Positions 1-12,100 of a stretch of 64,000 bases of DNA are shown here, piece after piece. The notes beneath the pieces were generated by a model. That model was not told the DNA's origin. It saw only the letters and a list, made by a program, of their open reading frames with translations, and made no database searches. Made by a program: the position numbers and the translations under genes. Source of the DNA: Timema cristinae. Lineage: Eukaryota; Arthropoda; Insecta; Phasmatodea; Timematidae. How positions within the stretch are numbered: position 1 is the first letter of the stretch; the number at the start of each line of letters is the position of its first letter. The DNA lies in assembly GCA_039000515.1 (NCBI GenBank), contig JBCFYV010000012.1:117849849-117913848 (forward strand), read 5' to 3'.

Positions 1-181
1 ATATTTTTTATTGATGTAGCTTTGTAATTGTTGAATCTATAATTTACTTTTGAATTAAGTCGAAGTTGACAAATATTTGAAGCTAAGTTAAAGCCATAAA
101 AGCTTTGCACACCCATGATATTGACAAACCTGTGCCGCACAGGTGGTTCGATTCGCTTAAACCCCTGTTTTTTTTAAACAG

Positions 182-3100
182 AGTTAACAAGAAATGGAGT
201 GACAGTGGTGCTGTGGCGAGAATCAGCAACAAACTCAACAAGATTAAGGGAGCCTTGCGCTCTCAGCCGGTTGAAGGACATACGTTCGACTCGGATAGCA
301 CGTTGGATCTTGGCGAGACGGAGTTTGTAAGTAGCAAAATTTGTATTTGATATTTCCATTCCACAATCAACTAACAAGACAGTTTTTTCCCCTCCCACTG
401 CGTCTTGCTAATCCAGGATATATGTAAGCCTGTACAAAGCTTTAAAATTTCAAATCTGAATAATTATCTTATTAGGATTTGTATTATATTTGAAAGTTTA
501 AGTTTTAATGTTTATAATTAGCTAATGTAGAAACTTTTTACAATAATGTAAATTAAGTGGTAGTGATGGAAGGCAATATGAAAGGATAGTTAGGCTAGGC
601 ATAGATAGGGACAAACACACTTCCTCTTAATTTCTTACCCTTTTCACACTTTCACAATCACACATTGTTTTTAAATTTTAAGAAACATTCCCTTTTCATT
701 GAAAGAGATACACAAATAACACATAAAACATGCTTTAAAAATTTGAAAAAATAAATAGACGACAATGGGCAATGGATGACCGACAGACTGACATCAGACG
801 ACTGACGAATGAACGTCGGACGACCGATGAATGAACGTCGAACCAACGGGCGGACAATGATTCAATTCCAAATATATCCCAGATTCTAATTCAGTGGAAT
901 TAGCTTTGAAATTTGAATTCAAAAGTCAAACATTTGACTAATTAAACTTTTTAAAGAAGTTAGCATATAGTCATTATTTGACTGACATATAACTTGTGAA
1001 TCTAGTAATATTTAAAATCTAGTCATTATTTGGACACAGTTTTTCAACCATATTTTTTTATCGGACTCGATTGAAACACATATATAATTTAGTTCAAAAT
1101 TCTATATGAATTTAAGGATAACATTTCATTACAAAATATTTGATTCAAAATATTTTCAATATAAATAGTCAATTTAGATTATATTCAAACAATTTTTGAT
1201 ATCAAATATTTGATTTGGGTTTGATATTAGAATTTGATTCAAGTTAGTAAGCAAAGATTTGAATTAATTAAAATTAGTAAGCAAAGATTCGGATTTGATT
1301 TTAAATTGAAAATCTTGCATTTGCACACAATTAAGTATACATATTTAATTACATTACTGGAATAGGGACAGCAAAGGTATAATTTAGAGGAAATGCATCC
1401 ACATTTACATTGAGGAAGACTGGAAAACTGTTTGGAAAAAACTAACCTCACTACACTCGGGATTCAAACCCTCACCTGCCCATCACCGTAAAATAAAATT
1501 AGGTAATTTTGACATGTAGTACCCGCTTCGGTGGTCGCACGGTTTATGGTACCACTCTCGCAATAGACTGGACTGCAGATGACAGGGAGATCGGGGCTCG
1601 ATCCTAGTCGGGTATACCGAGAGTAATTTTTCCCAAATAGTTTTCCACCCTCTCCCTCCATGCAAATGTGGGTACACTCTCTTTAAATTCAACCTTCCTC
1701 ATTCCTAACACATTAAGTACATAGGTGTACAACCCAAATTGGTAGTAAGACGCAATACTAAACAAAATTGACATGTAGCCATTGCGTCACACCTAAAAGT
1801 AAACAATTAATATTTGAATCCAAACATCAGACTTTGTTTCCCCCTTTGCCTGTATGAAAAACTAACTTCCTGCATGAAATTTTCAAAAAAACAACAACTA
1901 TAAACGTGTAATTTCAGGCGGAGGATCTTCACCTGTCAGAGCTGTCAACCCAGCGTGATCTGAACGCGTGGCGTGTCTCCATTCCTTCTGTGGACACGCG
2001 GTTTGACATCAACAACAAGACTTACCCAGTGTTCAACATCAACGTCCAGAGAATAGATATCAACACAGAGGGCAAGTATTGGTTCTATCATTTGTACAAA
2101 CGTCCACTTTCTGAACTGCACACAACTTACAAACTAACTTAAATCTAGAACGGACACAACATACAGCCTCATTATTTCATCGCTGTGAAAGAGAAAACCA
2201 TCATTTCCCCAATAGTAAATTCTTCGGCCATGCCTGTAATCAAACCTAGGACCCTTGCTTCTTAGTAGGTAGGCACACTACGACTGAGCTAAGCCGTCGG
2301 ACTAATAAATATATTAAATGTATTTAATTTATAGAATAGTTGGGTCATACGAAAGGTCTGACTGCAATTTTATTTGTTCAGCAGTCCAATCTTTACACAG
2401 AAAAACATATATTTAGTCTAAGAATAGTGTTGAAGATATATTGGGGTTTGTATCCCTGACAGGTATACTGAGAGTGGTTTTTCCTAAGTGATTTTCCACT
2501 CTCTCTATGTAAATATGAGCACAGTTTTTATCAAATCCAATCTTTTTCAAATCTAGCACATTACCGTAATTACTACAAATGTATCCATCCCGAATGAGTG
2601 GTGCTACTAAAATAAACAAAAATTTGGTTTTGATATGTGTCATAAGTGAATGTGTGATAACCCCGAGAGACTTGTTTCCGTTGTTCAGAAGACCCCGAGC
2701 GCTACCATTGGACGGTGGACAGGAAGTACAACGACTTCTACGCCTCGAGTCCAAACTGACCGAGTTCCACGGGGAGTTCACTGATACCCACCTCCCCCCA
2801 AGAGGATCTTGTTTGGGCCCAGAGGGGTTGAGTTCATGGAGACAAAACGACAAGTTTGTGGACTATTTTTTATTATGATTACTATTTTAGGGGTGTACAA
2901 AGTACACTTTTTCAATTTGAAGTGAAGGCAAATTGAATAATATAAAATAGGGGTGTGCAAAGACAACTTTTTAAATTCAAAGTAAACTCAAATCAAATAA
3001 ATTAAATATTCTCAAAGCCAAATCGAAGTTTGAAAAAAAATTAGCTTTTTTAGACTTGAAAAACTATTATACTGTGGTTTTATATATATATAAAACTTAA

Positions 3101-6100
3101 TGCACTAAAATTACTTGGATGGTGTTTTATTGCACAATTGTTTATACTATTTTGTTTTAATCTGATAAAACGAGTATCACTATTTATAATTTAATTACTT
3201 CATATTTCTTTCATATGAATATAGTTTTCTAATGTTATCATCGATTCTGAGGAGCCACAAAAGGCTTTTTTGGGGGGGCTCCAAAAAATAAGTTAAAATG
3301 TTATTAGCTTTCTACTGAAGTCAATCATCTTGAATTTTATGTTTTAGAATAAAGAATTTGATGATCGAAAGCATGTAAGTACAGTAGACTCTCGATTTTC
3401 CGGGGTAATGGAGGGGAGGGGAAGCACGAATAATAGAAATCACAGATAGTACAACTCTGTTTACCACCGCCATTCAAAACTTGCTGCCTTTTGTTTCCAC
3501 TTATTTATATGAAATGGTATTTTCCACAATGGTAAATATTAAAACGAAACAGCGAAATCTCCTCCAAATCAACTCCCGTATGCAAATAGCATTAAATAAT
3601 GCAATTGAACAAGAATAGACAAATTAGTGGAAAGCGTTCAACAGCATAGGTCCATTAAATACATTTAGCTAAATTGATTTCTGTTTTTATATATTTGTTT
3701 GTTACTATTTTAGAATAAATCTTAATGATTCTTATGTTAGTAAAATCTAGGGGGCCGCAAAAATATTTTAGGATATTTAGGAGGCTGCGAGCAATAAAAG
3801 GTTAAGAATCACTGATCCATATTAAACTGCTCAGAATGGAATTGATTGAACATAAATTGATTATTTTAACTGTCAATATTTTTATTGATGAAGCTTTGAA
3901 GCCAAAATGTTTTTTGAAGTGAATTCAAAGTTGTGTTTGTTTCAAAGGTTCGCACACTCCTAATATGAAATATTCCAGAAATCGATTGGAAGTTTTAATA
4001 TTAAAAAAGTATACATATTGAATTTCGGTAAAAAAAATTATATGCGACATAACTATATAATTTTCTGCATTGAAAATAATAAAAAATTTATTATTTTGCA
4101 AATATGTTTAACATGTTTTGTCCTAAGTTGATAAATTAAGTTATTATCACAACATTTAATTCAACATAGGGATGGGACCCTCAAGCCCCTAAGCATATTC
4201 CAAATTTGAGGAACCGAGGAAAATATCTGATTTGAGATTCATAATAAATTATTAGAATTATAATAAATTTTATTTTTTTAAGAGCTTTAATATTGCTTCT
4301 TGATGGTTCAGCCCCATCATAATTATAAGAAATACTTAACAACTAGACTATTAATTTACTCTTAACTGAATGTACAAATGTTTAACACCTATTTTCTATT
4401 ATTTTATTATATTTCTATTTCCTTGATTCAAGCTTGAATTCAGATTCAAAGTAAAATGAAGATTATGATTCTAAATATGTGAGTTCAATTATTCTAGATT
4501 TTTGTCGTGAAAATTATAATTAATTGTGATGTACATGACAGCATGAACTTCAAAAAATTTAACAAATGTGTATTTTAATTTTAAATATTTGATTGTCGAA
4601 TCCTGAATTTTACTTCCGAATCAAAGTTAAAGTGATGAATATTCAAAACAACATCAACGTTTTCAAAGCCCTCCCATGGCTCAATTATTTTTGTGATGAG
4701 TTGATGGAAACCCAGATATGGTCGAGATACTTGAAGTGTTTTGCCCTGCGATATGACCAATCCAATTTAAAATAATATTTTGAACACCGAAAGTGTAAAA
4801 ATTAAAAATGTCACAATTTCGATTTTTTTGTTTTGACTCTAAAATGTTAACTTCAAATTTTTTGGATCTCCAATCCGATTAATCTATTTTTATATTGTAC
4901 TATAATGTAATGCAAAACAACAAATTATCATAATTCATCATCATCAACTGTTTCCAGCCTGTGGCCGGGTCAGTTTAGTAAAATGCCTCCACCTTCTTCT
5001 ATCCTTTTACCTTTCTTCGTCCTTAAATTTCTTCCATTCTTCTCCTCTCACTCGCACACTTGATGTTATATGCTCCTACCGTCTCCTTCTTGGTCTCTCC
5101 TAAAGTTTTTTTTTTCTACATACTTCAACTTAATCCACACTTCCCTATCCTTGTATACTCCCTTCGCTTCAACAACATTCAAACACGAGTCATACATGCT
5201 CTTTTATTCTTAAAACTCTTAAATGTTTCTCTTTTTCGCACATTCATCATTTAGCCACGTCTTACATGGTCTACTCCTTCCCTTTGATCCACACACTCTA
5301 CCTTCATATATTTTCTTCATCGCTCGATCCACACTATCCTCTCAACATGGCCAAACAAATTGCTTAAATCTTGAGTTTCTCGAATTCATGGGTCTCTCTC
5401 TAAAAATAACCCAATTTTTAATATTTCTGTTTTGTTGTAAGTACCAAAACATTCATTTCCTAGGATTTCACAGTAACGAGTCGTAGCATCGAAAATTATG
5501 ATATTAGGATTGAGTCTCAATTTTTTCTGATACAAGTAAGAATGAAGAGATCGAGGAATCATATTCGACATCCTTAGTAAAAATGATGCCATGCAAGAAT
5601 TAATATTTAAACCAATATGGTTGGGATGAGGAAAGTTGAGTTCTAGAATAAATGCACCTATATTTGTGTCAAGAGAGGGGGAAACCATTAAAAAAAACAT
5701 TGTCATAACACCTGACTGTCTTCCCATCACTAGCAATATAGTCTCTTGTAGGCTTAACTCAGGCTGCACTACTATTGACATGGGTAATGAACATTTGTGT
5801 TCACTGGAACTATTCACCACGCTGATACTGTTCTCTTATATTAAATAGTTTTAAATAAATAAGTAAGAATCCAATACTGACATTTGAACTGAAACTAAGC
5901 TCATGCAAAGCTTTTAAAATTTCAAATTCAAATCTTAATATTGTTAGTTTGTTTTTGTTTCAAAATTTTAAATCCAAATAGATCCCAGATTTTGATTTGA
6001 TAGAATTTAATTCGGAATTTGAATCTGGAAGTAAACATTTTGATAATTAACTTTAAAAAAAAATTTGTAAGGATCCATTTTATGACTTGACTACATAGAC

Positions 6101-9100
6101 TTGCGAATATTGTATTTTAATAATAATAATAATATTTAACCCCGCGTCTTACTACCGTTTGGGTTATACGCTTTAAGTACTAATTACGCTAATGGATTTA
6201 GGAATTGGGAAGGTTGAATTAGAGGAAGTGAACCCGCATTTGTGTGGAGGGAGAGTGGAAAACCATTTAGGAAAAACCACCCCCAGTTCATCCGACCGAG
6301 ATTCGAACCTCGATCTCCCCGTCCTACGGCACTGAGGCGGGTAATCTTATATTTAAAAAAAATTTTGTATGAACTGAACATGGTTTATTGACCTTTCTTT
6401 TTAATTGAACTCATATTTGTTTCAGATACAAATCTTTTTAATAATAAGATATTTTATTCAAACCATTTCCATTCTCAAATACTTTATTTGGATTCAACTC
6501 AAACCATTTTCATTTTATAACTTCAGATTCGATTAGAGCAAGTAAACATAGATTTGGATTTGGTTTGAAATTGAAAATTTTAGATTCAAACAGACTTAAC
6601 TGAAACAAAACAAAAAAAAAAATCTTTTTCCAAACTTGATTGTTCTAAACATGCAGAACTTCGAGGATTTCCTCCAAAGACTCCTGCAGAAACCTAACCT
6701 CCGAGGCAGTGACTTGCTCCATGCGTTCCTTCGCTCGTCGACAGACTTTGTGCCCGCCAGTTCTACAGGTCTAGTCGGGGCGGTCCCTGAGGGGTTGGGG
6801 CGGATGATCCGGCGCTCCGTGCCCATCCGACTCCGCAAGGAGCGCGGACAACACCTCGATACTTTCCTTAGTTCCTTTGTGCAATCCACTGAGGCCAGCA
6901 AGACCAAACCCAGGTGACAATTTTTCTGTTGATGAGTTTAAGAAGGAAAAAAAAAACTTTTAATTTGATTTGTTTTATAGCTCTTGTTGGGGTGTTTTAA
7001 TTCAACCCAATTATGAGGATGTATGAATGTTATTATTAGTTCAATAAACAATAAATCTCAACATTTACTCTGATTGAGTCTATTCTTAACCTGTCACTTG
7101 CAACTTAATGTTATCTGCTCCTACCATCATCTTCTTGGGATTCTTTCCATTTCCATCCTCATTACATGTCCATACCATCTCCCCCTTGCTTCCTCTACTA
7201 TCTCATGTACTCCAACATCCTCATTACATGTCCATACCATCTCAGTCTTGCTTCCTCTACTATCTCATGTACTCCAACATCCTCATTACATGACCATACC
7301 ATCATAGCCTTGCTTCCTCTACTATCTCATGTACTCCAACATCCTCATTACATGTCCATACCATCTCATCCTTGCTTCCTCTACTATCTCATGTACTCCA
7401 ACATCCTCATTACATGTCCATACCATCTCACCCTTGCTTCCTCTACTATCTCATGTACTCCAACATCCTCATTACATGTCCATACCATCTCATCCTTGCT
7501 TCCTCTACTATCTCATGTACTCCAACATCCTCATTACATGTCCATACCATCTCATCCTTGCTTCCTCTACTATCTCATGTACTCCAACATCCTCATTACA
7601 TGCCCATACCATCTCACCCTTGCTTCCTCTACTATCTCATGTACTCCAACATCCTCATTACATGGCCATAGCATCTCAGTATTGCTTCCTTTACTATCTC
7701 ATGTACTCCAACATCCTCATTACATGTCCATACCATCTCAGTCTTGCTTCCTCTACCATCTCATGTACTCCAACATCCTCATTACATGTCCATACCATCT
7801 CAGCCTTGCTTCCTCTACTATCTCATGTACTCCAACATCCTTATTACATGCCCATAGCATCTCAGCCTTGCTTCCTCTACTAGCTCATGTACTCCAACAT
7901 CCTCATTACATGTCCATACCACTCCCCCTAGCTTCCTATACTATCTCATGTACTCCAACATCCTCATTACATGTCCATACCATCTCAGTCTTGCTTCCTC
8001 TACTATCTCATGTACTCCAACATCCTCATTACATGACCATACCATCTCAGCCTTGCTTCCTCTACTATCTCATGTACTCCAACATCCTTATTACATGACC
8101 ATACCATCTCAGTCTTGCTTTCTCTACTATCTCATGTACTCCAACATCCTCATTACATGACCATACCATCATAGCCTTGCTTCCTCTACTATCTCATGTA
8201 CTCCAACATCCTCATTACATGTCCATACCATCTCATCCTTGCTTCCTCTACTATCTCATGTACTCCAACATCCTCATTACATGGCCATAGCATCTCAGTA
8301 TTGCTTCCTTTACTATCTCATGTACTCCAACATCCTCATTACATGTCCATACCATCTCAGTCTTGCTTCCTCTACCATCTCATGTGCTCCAACATCCTCA
8401 TTACATGTCCATACCATCTCACCCTAGCTTCCTCTACTATCTCATGTACTCCAACATCCTCATTACATGTCCATACCATCTCAGTTTTACTTCTCTGTTA
8501 TTTATTATACCCCAACTCATGCCAGAACATTTTCATTTTTAATCCTGTTTCTCCTGGTGACAGCTAATATGCTCCTCAAAAACTTAATTCCATGGCCTCC
8601 ACTTTTCTGGTCTTTCTTATGTCCATTGTCCATATTTCTGCTGCATATGTAACTACTTCTTGTTTGTTGTTAAATGCAGCAAGTACGAGTGGAAAGACGT
8701 GGCATCGGAAAGGAAACAAAGGGTTCGTTGCCTGACAAAATCTGTGTTCAAGGACAACTTTGGCATCCCTTCGGACCAGCCGCTGCCTGTAGTTCCAAGT
8801 CTTGTCACAGGCAGCAACAATGTCTCTGTCCATGGGATATTTGACTGTGTGCTGTACTTGGGTAAGACTTTCTTAGATCAAGACGTCAACGTAGAATAAA
8901 GCTTGGTTCACATGTTTGCCTAAAATTGAGATTAAAATTTGCTCGAGTGGTAGAGCTATTCTCACACAATAATGCTTTGCGACACAAACTTAAAACAGTT
9001 TTTTATCTATACCTACCGTATTGGCCCGAAAATAAGCCGCAATTTTTTCCAAGAAACAGCTCTCATAAAACTCTATTGCGGCCTATAGTCGCACTCTTAG

Positions 9101-12100
9101 ATAATAAACACTCAATTTTGTACCTTTAGGATATGCATGATGTTAAATCGATATATATTAAGTTAATATCCACAGCTTTTTAAAAATAGATGAACCTTGA
9201 TATTTGGTAAAATTATTAAAAAATATATGAACCATGACAGTTAGCAAAATTATTAAAAAATATATGAACCATGACAGTTGGCAAAGTTATTTAAAAATTA
9301 TTTATGTGTACAATATTTGAGCCATAATAGCTGCCAAAATAAAATTGGTTTCTTCAGCAGTCTAGTGGATAAAAAGATCTTTCAGAATATCGTAACGATG
9401 AATGTTTTCTAATTATTGTGTTGTGTAGTGAAACAAATCAACGCAAAACAAGAACATCAAATGTTTTCCATTAAACGAGTTATTTCAAATCATTTAACAA
9501 CAGCAGACTCTGATGTCCGCTTTGATATTGCTTTGTAGGCGCACCCGCACTAATTGAGTCATTTGGTTTTGAAATTTGATTGGTTCCTCCATGCTGATTT
9601 TATGTAGAATCAGGGACAAAGCCGAGATTGCTTTTACTAATGCTTAGGGACCTAGGCCAGCTTGTGCCGATTTCTTGTGATTGGTTTAGAACTCGTTCAG
9701 TTCTAATGTGTGAATCCACAGCAAGATTACCCAACACTGTTTATCCCACTCTTATCTAGATTTATATTCGTTAAGTACAGTGATATGAGTACGGTATTTG
9801 AAAATTCAAGTCAAATTTGAGTAGATTGAACTCTAATAAAAAAAATTGAATAGTAGAAATTTTTGATCTTTTCTCAAAAATGTTGTAATACATATATATA
9901 GTACAATGAGGAGGTAACATGCAAAACCTCACAGGTCAACCTACTCAGGTTTTTCAGAGTTGAAGAAAAACACATTTCTTATGTTTCCTTGGAGAAAATT
10001 CTAACCGGCTTGAGGCTAATTGAGCTTAATTGGTCTTAAACCATTTAGTATACTGGATTTAAATCATGTTGCATGTATTTTTGAGAAAAAATGCCACTAA
10101 AGTTTGGATTTGTGATGTTATGCCCGAACAGTGTGGACATGTGAGCTTTTGTACGGTGCATTTTATAGATGTGTGTGGTTTTGTTTGTATCACTGTTTGG
10201 AGAAGGCTATAAATAAATTGTGAGCCACTCTCAATGATTTTAACACATTTAAAAAATAATAATATGCCTATATCTAATACAGTTCTATGTGCTTAGTATG
10301 ATATTTTTAAAGTTTTGAATAACCTAATAATTTAAAAATTTAAAAATTTAACACAAGAAAAACAAAATTAAATCCTGAAAAATAAAAAAGTTGTTGAAGC
10401 AGAGTTTACATTTTTATAAAATGTTAAATATGAATAGCATCATTGTCCCCCAAGCAGTCACATGGTATACACCATGGTTAAGCAGTATCTGGTGTTGGAA
10501 ATACTTCACTGCTTACTATATGCTTGTACCAAGCTAGTCTTTCATCATCTGTCCAGTTTTTTTCAAATAGAACTGTCAGTAGCCCATCATTGTCCTTTTT
10601 TTGCGGCGCTGTTGGGGTGAATCTTTACGTCTTTTTATTGTAAAAGCCATATTGTGTTCGTTCCTTTATATATTTCTATCCACCTTTCCTATACCTTCTT
10701 ACAATATTATATATATATTTATTTATTTGTAACGAACAAGCAATCTATACAGTTTATTTGTAACGAACAAGCAATCTATACAGTTTATTTGTAACGGACA
10801 AGCAATCTATACTACTCGTACCCTTGTAACGGACAAGCAGTCTATACTACTCGTACACTAGACAACTTAAGTGTACGTGTGCGGCAACATTCATTTGACT
10901 AATAAAACTCCTCAATCCCACACACAACAGTATTACTTTCACTGTGCACACACACCTGCGCATCACATGTCATTAGTCATTACATATACATTTGCTGAAA
11001 AGATAAATTTACCTATATTTTAACTATATATATTATATACGCCTATTTATACACAAACACGTGTAGGCCAATACATATCATCATGTACATAATTATTTCA
11101 AATTTTGAATTATAATTTCTTACATAATATGCTACTTTGCTTTTCAAATAAAAAATCTTCTAAAGTTAACCTGACGTGAGGAAGGTTGAATAATTATTAC
11201 TCAGTGTTTTATGTCTTGTGTTTATGATTGTAACTATAAAAATACCTTTGGTTGTTAAAGTGGTGCGGGTGTTTGGGGCCCCACAAGTTGTGGTGCGTCT
11301 CGCCATGGCCGCGAGGGCCGTCCTACAGAATACCATCAACGCTCTGGTCAACTTCTACCTGGACAGGAAGCTGAGGAAACTTTTGGTCCCCCCAAGACTA
11401 GGGCATCTCATTCACCTCCTTCAAGGTAGGCAAACCCTTCAGCCTCAGAGTACACCGATGCAAAGCAAGGTTTTGTGCTTCGTGTCTTTACTGCCTGTCT
11501 GCGCTATTTGCATATTTTCACTTGTGGGTTGGGGGGAACGAGGTAGGAAAAATTTAGAGTAAGTTTTAACCACCACTCGCATCATCATCCATCAATCATC
11601 ATTCCTTAATCATCAATATCTAAAATTAATAAGGGTCTGTGAAACTTCGATAATATTGAAATAAATTAGTATTTTTAACCCATTGCAAATTCCACAACGT
11701 GCCTAAAATATGTCAGTATATTTTTAATTTGGATCGAGAAGGAGACGATGCCAAAGAAAATAATGGAGATAAAATAAGTGGGGGAAAAACTGCAAGGGAG
11801 GCCAAATAAGAGATGGGAGGAGCAGATAACAGAAAGTGTGTGTGGAGAAGAATGGTGGAAAGATAAGAGGAAGCTGGAGGCATTTTACTAAACTGGGAAA
11901 CAGTTTATGATAATGAGTTTTTAATAACAATTATTGTGAGGTAAGGTAAATGCACGTTAATTATTACCATAAGGATTGGAAAATAAGCCGCCCTTTCTCT
12001 CACAAAAACAACCTTTATAAAATCTTTGTACAGCCTATAATCCACACTTGGATAATACATGATGAATGTGTCAGTTTTGTGGACAGATGATATATATTGA

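Noticed and set aside
5386..5820. 144-codon minus-strand open frame
   Set aside because: Part of it matches degraded SINE-A sequence and there is no recognisable domain or splice support.
7166..8098. 310-codon open frame (and overlapping frames) with a 62-bp rhythm
   Set aside because: It is the non-coding strand of a LINE-derived minisatellite. The unit is not a multiple of three and lacks stops by chance in all forward frames.
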